Positions 32,656 to 41,200 of a stretch of DNA of 64,000 nucleotides are shown here, piece by piece (position 1 is the first letter of the stretch; the number at the start of each line of letters is the position of its first letter). A program made the position numbers and the translations under genes. The notes beneath the pieces are model-generated. The model made no database searches. It saw only the letters and a list, made by a program, of their open reading frames with translations, and was not told where the DNA came from. Source of the stretch: Enterovibrio norvegicus FF-33 (lineage in GTDB: Bacteria > Pseudomonadota > Gammaproteobacteria > Enterobacterales > Vibrionaceae); the NCBI RefSeq assembly GCF_000286835.2, contig NZ_AJYD02000038.1:972259-1036258 (forward strand), given 5' to 3'.

Positions 32656-35388
32656 ATGACCAAATACGGACTTCGCGCCAGAGTAATTACCCTTACCATC
32701 GCACCGACTCTGATCATCGGCATCTTGCTCAGTGCTTACTTTATCAAAAACCGCTATCAAGAGCTGGAACAGCAACTGAGCGTGGCCGGTCAGGCGATCA
32801 TTGAACCATTGGCTATCGCCAGTGAAATCGGTCTTTCTAATGAAAGCCGTGAGAACGTGCGCCGACTCATCGGCCACACTCATCGCCAACACAGCCAGTA
32901 CATTCGGAGCATTGCGGTGTTCTCTGATCAGAATGATCTCTTCGTGACGTCAAACTATCATCGCAATCTCGATTTAATGGCTATCCCCGACGGCGACTCA
33001 CTACCCGATCGACTTGAAATCAGTCGGTTACAAGATACCTTGCTATTGCGTGCGCCCATCCGCGCCATTGGCGGCTTCAATAACAACCTGACGCAAGATC
33101 AAACCATCGGTTACATCACGATGGAAATGGACTTATCCACGGTCAAGCTAAAGCAGTATCAAGAAATCATTTCCGCAGCGGTTGTGCTGATCCTTGGCGT
33201 CATTTTGTCAGGCTTTTTTGCTTATCGCTTGCTGCTTGATGTCGAAACACCGATCACCCAAATGATTAATATGATCGACCGAATCCGTCGAGGGCATCTC
33301 GATGTTCGGATTGAAGGCAAATTATTGGGCGAACTCGACACACTAAAAAATGGCATTAACGCCATGGCGATCTCGCTGTCTGAATACCATTTAGAAATGC
33401 AGCAAAGCATCGATCAGGCAACCTCAGATTTACGAGAAACCCTTGAACAGCTTGAGATTCAAAACGTTGAGCTAGATATTGCCAAGAAAAATGCCCAAGA
33501 AGCGGCGCGCGTAAAATCAGAATTTTTGGCTAATATGTCTCATGAACTGCGTACCCCGCTTAACGGTGTCATTGGCTTTACGCGTCAAATGCTGAAAACC
33601 CAATTGAGCAGCAGCCAGCAAGATTATCTGCAGACTATCGAAAAGTCCGCCAACAACTTGCTCACCATCATTAATGACATTCTCGATTTCTCCAAACTCG
33701 AAGCGGGCAAGTTGCTGCTGGAAAACATCCCGTTTGATTTTGAAGACTCGCTAGAAGAAGTCATGCGCCTGCTCGCGCCGATGGCGCACGAAAAAGGGCT
33801 AGAGCTAGATCTGCGCATTGACCCTCGCATTCCGGCTGGCGTGATTGGTGATCCGCTCCGTATTCAGCAAGTACTCACTAACCTTATCGGTAACGCTACC
33901 AAGTTTACCGAACGCGGTCATATCCGCATCAGCGTAGAGCTAAAACAACAACGCGATGAACAATTAGAGCTTCAGTTTGTTATCCGCGATTCTGGTATCG
34001 GTATTTCTGAGCGCCAACAAGCCCAGTTGTTCCAAGCGTTCCGACAAGCAGATGCCAGCATCAGTCGCCGTTATGGCGGCACAGGCCTTGGTTTGGTGAT
34101 CACACAAAATCTGGTGAATCAGATGGGTGGTGACATTGGCTTTAGTAGTCGCTTACACCAAGGCTCAACATTCTGGTTTACTTTGTCACTGTTAAAAACT
34201 GATTTGCCGTTAGTGCAACCTGTAGACAGCGAAGCACTAGCAGGGCAATCACTGCTATTGGTGGAATCAGATATTGAAAGCCGCCAGTTGATGAGTGAGC
34301 GTTTATCACAATTTGGCCTCAGCATCCGAAGCGTTGACACCTTGCCTGAGCAATCTGAACCCGTTTCGTGCGTGCTAATTTGTGTCGATGCCAGTGATGT
34401 TCCTTCTCCTGACACCTTGATCGCCCAAGCAACTCATGCTGAATCTTTCAGTGACAAAGTCATTTTCTGCCTGCCTACCACCGAATTAGCGCTGTCAGAG
34501 CACCTGTTAAGTTCAGGCGTGAACTCATGCCTTGCGAAGCCATTATCTGTACGAAAATTGGTAGAACTTCTTCAAGGTGAGCAGCAAGCGCCAGACGTTT
34601 TGCCGCCTGCAGTGGAAACCCATACCAATAAACTTCCGATGACGGTCATGGCGGTCGATGACAACCCTGCCAACTTAAAGTTGATCACGGCGTTGTTGAA
34701 AGAAAGGGTGACCCATGTGGTGACGGCACACGATGGAAAACATGCAGTAGATCGTGCACGTTCACAACGTTTTGATCTCATTTTGATGGACATACAAATG
34801 CCCGAAATGGATGGCGTAACCGCATGTAAAGAAATACGAAAGTCGCCATTGAATCACCAAACACCGGTTATCGCTGTGACCGCTCATGCCATGACGGGAG
34901 AGCGCGAACGCCTGCTTGACGAAGGGATGGATGATTACCTGACCAAGCCCATTGAAGAGCATATCCTCGAACAGGTCCTTCACCACTGGACCCATCCGCA
35001 CACAGGGGACATTCAGCCATCAAGTCCACTCATCAAAACGAATAATGTGGGTTCGTCACTGAGCATTGATTGGTCATTGGCCATGAAACAGGCATCAGGC
35101 AAAGAAGCGCTCGCCAAAGAGATGCTCCAAATGCTCGTGCGTTCATTTGATGAAGTAGAAGAAAAGGTCAATAACGCGCTTGATGGCGACAATATCGAAC
35201 TCTGGCCGATTATTCATAAATTGCACGGCAGTTGCGCTTACAGCGGAGTACCCAAGCTAAAAGGACTTTGTTATGAGCTAGAGACACAGTTTAAACAAGG
35301 TGATGACAATGATGATGTTGAGCCGGAGTTGTGTGAATTGCTGGATGAAATGAATAATATTCGCGAGCAATCGCCGCATTATCTTTAG
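32656..35388 (+). CDS. barA: Hybrid sensor histidine kinase BarA (VarS)
   Basis: BarA is the inner-membrane tripartite kinase that phosphorylates UvrY/VarA and so controls the Csr small RNAs that antagonise CsrA. It has 910 residues. A membrane helix (about 7-29), a periplasmic sensor, a second helix (about 173-195) and a HAMP domain come first. The HisKA phosphorylation site is H296 in NMSHELRTPLNGV, then the ATPase domain (GGTGLGLVITQNLV). A degenerate receiver-like segment (about 530-640) precedes the true receiver with D712 (LMDIQMPEMDG) and a C-terminal HPt domain with H854 (HKLHGSC). The csrA target is at the left end of this window. Confidence 0.96.
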   Translation: MTKYGLRARVITLTIAPTLIIGILLSAYFIKNRYQELEQQLSVAGQAIIEPLAIASEIGLSNESRENVRRLIGHTHRQHSQYIRSIAVFSDQNDLFVTSNYHRNLDLMAIPDGDSLPDRLEISRLQDTLLLRAPIRAIGGFNNNLTQDQTIGYITMEMDLSTVKLKQYQEIISAAVVLILGVILSGFFAYRLLLDVETPITQMINMIDRIRRGHLDVRIEGKLLGELDTLKNGINAMAISLSEYHLEMQQSIDQATSDLRETLEQLEIQNVELDIAKKNAQEAARVKSEFLANMSHELRTPLNGVIGFTRQMLKTQLSSSQQDYLQTIEKSANNLLTIINDILDFSKLEAGKLLLENIPFDFEDSLEEVMRLLAPMAHEKGLELDLRIDPRIPAGVIGDPLRIQQVLTNLIGNATKFTERGHIRISVELKQQRDEQLELQFVIRDSGIGISERQQAQLFQAFRQADASISRRYGGTGLGLVITQNLVNQMGGDIGFSSRLHQGSTFWFTLSLLKTDLPLVQPVDSEALAGQSLLLVESDIESRQLMSERLSQFGLSIRSVDTLPEQSEPVSCVLICVDASDVPSPDTLIAQATHAESFSDKVIFCLPTTELALSEHLLSSGVNSCLAKPLSVRKLVELLQGEQQAPDVLPPAVETHTNKLPMTVMAVDDNPANLKLITALLKERVTHVVTAHDGKHAVDRARSQRFDLILMDIQMPEMDGVTACKEIRKSPLNHQTPVIAVTAHAMTGERERLLDEGMDDYLTKPIEEHILEQVLHHWTHPHTGDIQPSSPLIKTNNVGSSLSIDWSLAMKQASGKEALAKEMLQMLVRSFDEVEEKVNNALDGDNIELWPIIHKLHGSCAYSGVPKLKGLCYELETQFKQGDDNDDVEPELCELLDEMNNIREQSPHYL

Positions 35389-35422
35389 ATAAAGCAGGCA
35401 ATACCGAGGATGAAACTGACAG

Positions 35423-35462
35423 AAAAACGGGCAATCCCAGCCCTTGGGAGTGCCCGTTTTTT
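35423..35462 (+). terminator. barA rho-independent terminator
   Basis: AAAAACGGGCA pairs with TGCCCGTTTTT around an inner TCCCA/TGGGA stem (35423-35462), with a T-run on the right. It separates barA transcription from the biosynthetic cluster that follows. Confidence 0.9.
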
Positions 35463-35786
35463 CATGCAACCAACAGCCACTGATAAGCCCTCTCCGCAAA
35501 TCGAAACATTATTAACCCCAATCAGGACGCAGAATCAACACGTACTCAAACAACCAAAAGCATGCATTTCAAGACAAATCAAGTCGATAATGGCAACACT
35601 CAAATTCTACGAGTAATTTCAAACATCGACGTCTAAAAATGTAAACACTCAAGAAATGTCACGATTCATACCCCCAATTCACCTCACGCGCTTCGCTCCC
35701 TATTTACGTATCTGCTATACGTGCCATTGAAATCATACGATAGATGCTCAGTGCATGCTGTCAGAACACCATTAGAAGGTAATGAA
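35463..35786. other. Leader region of the aryl-polyene-like operon
   Basis: About 320 bp, AT-rich, with no credible gene. It should hold the promoter of the acyl carrier protein gene, but I cannot point to convincing -35/-10 boxes. Confidence 0.45.
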
Positions 35787-36041
35787 ATGGCTGATGTAGA
35801 TAACCCGAATTTTAAACAGGTTCACCACGCGTTAATTGAATTGTTTGAGCTGGTACCTGAAGACGTTGTGCCAGACGCCAATCTGTATGAGGACTTAGTG
35901 CTTGATAGCATTGATGCGGTAGACCTTGTCGTTCACTTGCAAAAAGAAATAGGTAAGAAGATCCCGCCCGAAGTGTTCAAAAGTGTCCGTACTGTGCAGG
36001 ATGTTGTTGATGCCATAGAGCAACTGCTTCAACCAGCCTGA
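35787..36041 (+). CDS. Acyl carrier protein of the aryl-polyene-like cluster
   Basis: An 84-residue acyl carrier protein, distinct from the housekeeping AcpP. The phosphopantetheine attachment site is S41 in LVLDSIDAVDL, and the four-helix pattern ends with FKSVRTVQDVVDAIEQLL. The ATG at 35787 has GAAGGT 5 nt upstream; an in-frame ATG at 35721 has no ribosome site. It opens the cluster, and by its position it should carry the growing chain made by the enzymes downstream. Its closest described relatives should be the ApeE/ApeF carriers of aryl polyene clusters (inference from context). Confidence 0.88.
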   Translation: MADVDNPNFKQVHHALIELFELVPEDVVPDANLYEDLVLDSIDAVDLVVHLQKEIGKKIPPEVFKSVRTVQDVVDAIEQLLQPA

Positions 36042-36061
36042 TCCTGCCTCACTACAATGCT

Positions 36062-36161
36062 ATTACGTTGTGAAAACGTGATGATTTTATTGAGACGTAA
36101 TCGATTCGTTGAACCACATGACTCTACAAGGTGTTAGTACAGCGCTTACACCTTGTAGAGT
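36062..36161. repeat. Inverted repeats between ACP and ligase genes
   Basis: A perfect 14-bp inverted repeat, ACTCTACAAGGTGT (36121-36134) and its complement (36148-36161), with a 13-nt loop, sits about 40 nt before the ligase start. A second, 7-bp pair (ATTACGT at 36062-36068 and ACGTAAT at 36095-36101) lies just upstream. There is no T-run after the main hairpin, so it is more likely an operator, RNA processing site or attenuator than a terminator. Confidence 0.6.
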
Positions 36162-36203
36162 TATGCAAACGAATGATAAGTCATTCTATAAAGACCGATA
36201 CTC

Positions 36204-37922
36204 ATGGATTTCAAGCCGCTCTCTCTTTTGCTTTCTCGCCCAACAGATGATGACTTATTTCTCGTTGCCGATGGTGAAATCGGTTTCAAAACACAACGAG
36301 ACTTTCAGCATGATGTCGCGACGCTTTACCATGTTTTGAATACACACCCCGCAGCACGATGGGCTGTTTGTTTCGACGACAGTTACTACATGGCCGTTGC
36401 TGTTCTGGCTTTGTCTTATGCGGGAAAAACTGTCGTCATACCGGGTAATATCCAGATTGGCGCATTGAACGAGTTAGCCCATGAATTTGACGCTATGTTG
36501 TCCGACCGTCATGCCAGTGTCTTACCCAATAACGATGCCATTACATTGCCGATCGACCACAAAAGTCACCATGCCATCGCGCTGGATGCCTTGTCTCTCG
36601 ACAGTATCAAAATAGTTTTGTACACCTCAGGCTCAAGCGGAAAACCCAAAGCGATAGAAAAATCGCTTCAACAGTTACAAGCGGAAATAGATATCCTTGA
36701 ACAAACTTGGGGCAGCGAACTTGCAACGTCATCCATTGTCAGCACCGTTTCTCATCAACATATTTACGGTCTGCTGTTCCGTGTACTGTGGCCCTTATGC
36801 GCAAGACGAACATTTTCTCGCACCAACGCCGTCTATCCACAACAACACAGCACCGAACAAGCATTGTCTCAAACATTAATCAGCAGTCCTGCGCAGCTTA
36901 AACGCCTCAAACAAGATCACCCGCGATTGTGTTTTTGTGCCGTATTTTCTTCCGGTGGCCCTTTACCGTTTAACGCTGCTGAAAAAACCGAACAATACCT
37001 GGGTAAACGCCCGTTCGAAGTCTTTGGCAGCACTGAAACCGGCGGGATCGCTCACAGACAGCAACACACAGACACCGCGACTTGGACGTTGTTTGACGGT
37101 ATCTCGGCAACGTTAACCGAGCAAGGCTGCCTGCGATTGCGCTCCCCCTTTATTCATCCCAAAGTGGATTATGACACCAGCGATCTTTGTGACTTTCACA
37201 ACGATGGTACTTTTACCTTGCAGGGGCGTGCAGATAGGATCGTCAAGATCGAAGAAAAGCGCGTTTCTCTGGCGGAAGTGGAAAACCGCTTGATGGACCA
37301 CACATGGATTGAAGATACCGTCTGTATTGCCAAAGAAAGCGCAGACAGACAATACATTGCAGCGGCACTGGTACTAAGCCAAGAAGGCAAATGCGCCTTT
37401 CAGAATCAAGGGGATGCGATATGCCGTCAAACGTTACGGCAACACCTCGCACAATGGCTAGATGCCATTTCTATACCACGAGAATATACGATTGCTTCTC
37501 ATATCCCCCAAAACAGCCAAGGGAAACGCGAAGCGAACGCCGTGGATGAATTATTTACCCCTTCATCAAAGAAAAAAACGACCGATCGCCCACCTAGCGT
37601 GGTGAAAACTGCCATCTCGAACCTTCATGCCGAGCTCTCACTTTGTGTCGACAGCGATCTTCGCGAGTTTGAAGGTCATTTCCCAGGTTTCGCAATCTAC
37701 CCAGGGGTGTCACAAATCAATGCAGTAGTACATTTTGCCCTCGATATTTTCGGTATCACTGCTCCTTTTCGATCGCTTGATAAATTGAAATTTGAAGCAC
37801 CGATCTGGCCTGACATGCAAGTGCAACTTTCCATGAATTGGAAGCCAGAAAAAAACGCCCTGATCTTTCGGCTGGAATCTACAGCAGGTCTCCATACCCG
37901 AGGTGTCATTCACTTCGACTAA
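36204..37922 (+). CDS. AMP-ligase fused to FabA/FabZ-like dehydratase
   Basis: A two-domain protein of 572 residues. The N-terminal part (about 1-450) is an acyl/aryl adenylating enzyme: the phosphate loop YTSGSSGKPKAIEK starts at Y140, the A5-type motif is FEVFGSTETGGIAHR, the hinge GRADRIVKIEEKRVSLAEVENRL follows, and the catalytic lysine is probably K441 in NSQGKREAN. The C-terminal part (about 465-572) is a hot-dog thioester dehydratase with the FabA/FabZ motif FEGHFPGFAIYPGV (H492). In aryl polyene clusters these correspond to ApeH and ApeI, which are often separate. The likely job is activation and ACP loading of the aryl starter, plus dehydration of chain intermediates (inference). Confidence 0.85.
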   Translation: MDFKPLSLLLSRPTDDDLFLVADGEIGFKTQRDFQHDVATLYHVLNTHPAARWAVCFDDSYYMAVAVLALSYAGKTVVIPGNIQIGALNELAHEFDAMLSDRHASVLPNNDAITLPIDHKSHHAIALDALSLDSIKIVLYTSGSSGKPKAIEKSLQQLQAEIDILEQTWGSELATSSIVSTVSHQHIYGLLFRVLWPLCARRTFSRTNAVYPQQHSTEQALSQTLISSPAQLKRLKQDHPRLCFCAVFSSGGPLPFNAAEKTEQYLGKRPFEVFGSTETGGIAHRQQHTDTATWTLFDGISATLTEQGCLRLRSPFIHPKVDYDTSDLCDFHNDGTFTLQGRADRIVKIEEKRVSLAEVENRLMDHTWIEDTVCIAKESADRQYIAAALVLSQEGKCAFQNQGDAICRQTLRQHLAQWLDAISIPREYTIASHIPQNSQGKREANAVDELFTPSSKKKTTDRPPSVVKTAISNLHAELSLCVDSDLREFEGHFPGFAIYPGVSQINAVVHFALDIFGITAPFRSLDKLKFEAPIWPDMQVQLSMNWKPEKNALIFRLESTAGLHTRGVIHFD

Positions 37923-37929
37923 ACACAAC

Positions 37930-37989
37930 AATAAATCCATTCACCGATGAAAAGAGCCATGGAAAAGGCACCTGTACCGGTGATTTATT
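37930..37989. repeat. Imperfect inverted repeat between ligase and ammonia-lyase genes
   Basis: AATAAAT (37930-37936) plus CACCG (37942-37946) can pair with CGGTG followed directly by ATTTATT (37978-37989), with a 5-nt bulge and a 31-nt loop. It lies in the 87-nt gap before the ammonia-lyase gene. Role unknown; weaker than the repeat at 36121-36161. Confidence 0.35.
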
Positions 37990-38009
37990 TCAGTTAGCAA
38001 GGAAAGACA

Positions 38010-39554
38010 ATGACCCAGAATATCGACGACACCATCGTATTTGGTGAGCAACCATTAACCATCGAATCTGTTGTTGCCATAGCCAATGGAAGTCAGGCAG
38101 CTCTGAATCCAAGTGATGAATTCAGCGGCCGTATCGATCGCAGTGTGGCATTCCTAGAACGGCTATTGCGGGAAGATGGGGCTATCTATGGCGTCACTAC
38201 TGGCTATGGCGATTCGTGCACGGTCGCTATCCCACCTTCGCTGGTAGATGAGCTCCCCCTTAACCTGACACGCTTTCACGGCTGTGGTCTGGGTGATGAC
38301 CTATCTCACCAGCAAGCAAGAGCGGTGTTAGCCACAAGACTAAATTCACTCACCCAAGGTATGTCTGGTGTGAGTATGCCTTTGCTCAAACAAATCGTTA
38401 CCTTAATTAACAAAGACATTTCACCGCGTATCCCACAAGAGGGCTCGGTTGGCGCTAGCGGTGACCTGACCCCGCTGTCTTACCTTGCTGCAACCTTGAT
38501 CGGTGAACGAGACGTTATCTATAACGGCGAAGTCCGCCCAACCGTTGATGTATTTCGCGAACTAGGCATTAGCCCCATCAAGCTCAAACCCAAAGAAGGT
38601 TTAGCTCTGATGAATGGTACGTCAGTGATGACGGCTCTTGCCTGTTTAGCGTTCAAGCGAGCGGAATACTTAACACAGCTTTCTACCCGAATCACAGCCA
38701 TGGTGTCGCTGGCGATGCACGGCAATGATTTCCACTTTGATGAGGCCTTGTTCGCCGTCAAACCCCATCCAGGCCAACAACAAATCGCCGCCTGGCTTCG
38801 CGATGACCTGCAAGTTAATCGCCCGCCGCGTAACAGTGACAGATTACAAGACCGTTATTCGCTTCGCTGTGCGCCACATGTTATTGGCGTATTGCAAGAT
38901 TCACTGCCGTGGCTGCGTCAAATGATCGAAAACGAACTCAACAGTGCCAATGACAACCCTATTATTGACGGTGAAAATGAACGTGTTTTGCATGGTGGAC
39001 ACTTCTATGGTGGCCACATTGCGATGGCTATGGACAGCCTAAAAATCGCGGTCGCGAATATTGCCGATCTTTTGGATCGCCAAATGGCACAACTGATGGA
39101 TTACAAGTTCAATAACGGATTGCCATTCAACCTAACAGGTGCAGAAGGCAGCCGTAAATCAATCAATCACGGTTTTAAAGCAGTGCAAATTGGCATCTCA
39201 GCGTGGACCGCTGAAGCCCTCAAACACACCATGCCAGCCAGCGTATTTTCCCGTTCAACTGAATGCCACAATCAGGACAAAGTCAGCATGGGTACCATCG
39301 CTGCGCGTGATTGCTTACGCGTGTTAGAGCTGACAGAGCAGGTCACCTCCGCGAGCCTATTGGCCTCATTCCAAGCGCTGCAACTTCGCTGTCGCAGCAA
39401 CGAATTGTCCATGCGCGATCTGAGCCCTTCGCTAAGAGAAATGATCTCTCAAATGGGTGCAGAGTTTGATTTTGTCAGCGAAGATCGTCCGTTAGAGCAA
39501 GATTTGCGTCGCTTCATCGCCTTTATTCAAGAAAGACGTTGGGATCTTTATTAA
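38010..39554 (+). CDS. Aromatic amino acid ammonia-lyase (HAL/PAL/TAL family)
   Basis: A 514-residue MIO-dependent lyase that eliminates ammonia from an aromatic amino acid to give an aryl acrylate. The prosthetic group forms from A149-S150-G151 in GSVGASGDLTPLSYLA. Tyr and Asn active-site regions (YGVTTGYGDS near 60, NSANDNPIIDG near 312) are intact. The selectivity pair is F89-H90, not the Ser-His typical of histidases, and Q422 stands where histidases have a Glu (NQDKVSM against NQEDHVSM). With the ligase and fatty-acid-type enzymes around it, tyrosine or phenylalanine is the likely substrate rather than histidine; no hut genes are present. AAGGAAAG precedes the ATG. Confidence 0.88.
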   Translation: MTQNIDDTIVFGEQPLTIESVVAIANGSQAALNPSDEFSGRIDRSVAFLERLLREDGAIYGVTTGYGDSCTVAIPPSLVDELPLNLTRFHGCGLGDDLSHQQARAVLATRLNSLTQGMSGVSMPLLKQIVTLINKDISPRIPQEGSVGASGDLTPLSYLAATLIGERDVIYNGEVRPTVDVFRELGISPIKLKPKEGLALMNGTSVMTALACLAFKRAEYLTQLSTRITAMVSLAMHGNDFHFDEALFAVKPHPGQQQIAAWLRDDLQVNRPPRNSDRLQDRYSLRCAPHVIGVLQDSLPWLRQMIENELNSANDNPIIDGENERVLHGGHFYGGHIAMAMDSLKIAVANIADLLDRQMAQLMDYKFNNGLPFNLTGAEGSRKSINHGFKAVQIGISAWTAEALKHTMPASVFSRSTECHNQDKVSMGTIAARDCLRVLELTEQVTSASLLASFQALQLRCRSNELSMRDLSPSLREMISQMGAEFDFVSEDRPLEQDLRRFIAFIQERRWDLY

Positions 39555-40009
39555 TGAGCACCGTGCACTTGCGAGCTGAAGCGACCATAGTGACCTCGTT
39601 CCAAGATGCCGATCCGATGGGTGTGATCTATCACGGCAATTACTTTCGCTTCTTTGAAGAGGCTCGCCGACTTTTGATGGAAAAAATCGATTACGGTTAT
39701 CGCGACATGGAAGCATCTGGCTTTCTGTGGCCTGTGATTGATGCCAATGTTCGCTATATAAAAGCCATTGAATACAACCAGACAATACGCGTTATTGCCA
39801 CTTTGGCTGAATGGGAGAACCGATTAAAAGTCGATTACCTCATTACCGACCCTCAGTCCGGAAAGCGTCTTTGCAAAGGGCACACAGTGCAAGTCCCAGT
39901 GAGACTCGATAACAAAGAACTGCAATTTGAGGCGCCAAAGGTACTCGAAGACAAGTTGCTTGCTTATTCCGCTCTTTCTGCCGAATTGGGGGCGCTTTTT
40001 CATGATTAG
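39554..40009 (+). CDS. 4HBT-type acyl-CoA/ACP thioesterase
   Basis: A 151-residue hot-dog thioesterase. The N-terminal motif SFQDADPMGVIYHGNYFRFFEEARR carries the acidic residue (D20) expected in the 4-hydroxybenzoyl-CoA thioesterase fold. The ATG at 39554 shares a base with the ammonia-lyase stop (TAATG), so the two are coupled. In aryl polyene clusters a thioesterase (ApeK type) occurs at the same position after the lyase. It could release the finished polyenoic acid or edit stalled acyl-ACP; which one is not visible from sequence. Confidence 0.85.
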   Translation: MSTVHLRAEATIVTSFQDADPMGVIYHGNYFRFFEEARRLLMEKIDYGYRDMEASGFLWPVIDANVRYIKAIEYNQTIRVIATLAEWENRLKVDYLITDPQSGKRLCKGHTVQVPVRLDNKELQFEAPKVLEDKLLAYSALSAELGALFHD

Positions 40010-40478
40010 CCAAAGCACGGCATTTCCACCGATTAAGCAATTGGTGCCTCACCGTGCACCCATGCTTTACCTCAATAAAATGGTGGATGCAGGTAAGAGT
40101 TTTGCCCACTGCCAAGCACGTCCTAACACAGACCACCATTTTTTTGACACCAAACAACAAGGTTTACCTTCTTGGGTTGGCATTGAATTAATGGCACAAA
40201 CCATCGCCGCTTGGTCTGGCTTTCATTACTACCAAAAAGGGCAATCGCCCGTCATTGGTTTTTTAGTAGGAAGTCGACGCTACCAAACCGTAACCGCTTT
40301 TTTTGCCCGAAACCAAGTGCTAGACATTCACGTTGACGAAGTCATGAGCCACGAAGGGGTGTCGGTATTCAGTTGCAAGATTGAAAGCAATGGCGCATTA
40401 CTCGCCTCATCTCAACTCAGTACTTTTGAACCATCAAATGCCGAGTTAACACAAATCAAACAAGGAGGTGCTTCGTGA
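40002..40478 (+). CDS. 3-hydroxyacyl-ACP dehydratase, ApeP-like
   Basis: A 158-residue hot-dog fold protein. The motifs LVPHRAPMLYLNKMVDA near the N-terminus (His) and WVGIELMAQTIAAWSGFHY (Glu) match the FabZ/ApeP type of dehydratase. I chose the ATG at 40002, overlapping the thioesterase stop by 8 bp; an in-frame ATG at 39927 would lie deep inside the thioesterase gene. Together with the ligase-fused dehydratase it gives the cluster two dehydratase domains, as seen in aryl polyene synthesis where ApeI and ApeP act as a pair. Confidence 0.85.
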   Translation: MISQSTAFPPIKQLVPHRAPMLYLNKMVDAGKSFAHCQARPNTDHHFFDTKQQGLPSWVGIELMAQTIAAWSGFHYYQKGQSPVIGFLVGSRRYQTVTAFFARNQVLDIHVDEVMSHEGVSVFSCKIESNGALLASSQLSTFEPSNAELTQIKQGGAS

Positions 40479-41200
40479 GCCGCAGCGTACTGGTCACAGG
40501 GGCAAGTAAAGGAATTGGCCGAGCCATTGCTCTTTCTCTAGCCTCATCAGGTTTTGAGATCATCGTCCACTATGGCAAAGATGAAGCGGGTGCCGCAGAG
40601 ACACTCAATCAACTGACTCACCTTGGTGGCAGCGGAAGAACCATCCGATTTGATCTTCGTTATCGCGATGAATGTCGCGCGGTATTAGAGTCTGACATTG
40701 AAATGTTTGGCGCCTATTACGGTGTTGTTAACAATGCGGGTGTAACGGCAGATACCGCCTTTCCAGCGATGACTGAAGAAGAATGGGATGGCGTCGTTCA
40801 CACCAATCTGGACAGCTTTTACAACGTTTTACACCCCTGCATTATGCCAATGATCAGGCTGCGTCAAGGTGGCCGAATTGTCACAATGTCATCGGTATCA
40901 GGATTAATGGGAAACCCTGGACAAACCAATTACAGCGCGGCAAAAGCTGGGATTATGGGAGCAACTAAAGCTCTTGCCATGGAACTGGGCAAGCGCAACA
41001 TCACGGTAAACTGTGTCGCACCTGGCCTAATTGAAACGGGCATGATTGAACAACATGTCATCGATAAAGCGCTGCCTGATATTGCGCTTAATCGTATGGG
41101 CGCTCCAGAGGAGGTGGCCAGTTTGGTCAATTTCCTGATGTCTGACGCGGCAAGTTATATCACTCGACAGGTCATTTCAGTCAATGGAGGATTACGATGA
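40475..41200 (+). CDS. 3-oxoacyl-ACP reductase, FabG/ApeQ-like
   Basis: A 241-residue short-chain dehydrogenase. The NADPH-binding TGASKGIGRAIALSLA starts near residue 8, NNAG near 88, and the catalytic Ser, Tyr and Lys are in SSVSG and NYSAAKAG. The C-terminal GAPEEVASLVNFLMSDAASYITRQVISVNGG is typical FabG. It starts with GTG, overlapping the previous stop by 4 bp (GTGA), and overlaps the ketosynthase likewise. It should reduce 3-ketoacyl intermediates made by that ketosynthase. Confidence 0.9.
   Translation: MSRSVLVTGASKGIGRAIALSLASSGFEIIVHYGKDEAGAAETLNQLTHLGGSGRTIRFDLRYRDECRAVLESDIEMFGAYYGVVNNAGVTADTAFPAMTEEEWDGVVHTNLDSFYNVLHPCIMPMIRLRQGGRIVTMSSVSGLMGNPGQTNYSAAKAGIMGATKALAMELGKRNITVNCVAPGLIETGMIEQHVIDKALPDIALNRMGAPEEVASLVNFLMSDAASYITRQVISVNGGLR

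Noticed and set aside
34200-34580. Possible second active receiver domain in BarA
   Set aside because: The segment has a receiver-like length but lacks the acidic pair and phospho-acceptor Asp, as in other BarA proteins, so only the D712 receiver is called active.
35410-35616. 68-codon frame between barA and the ACP gene
   Set aside because: It runs through the barA terminator hairpin, has no ribosome site and shows no protein features.
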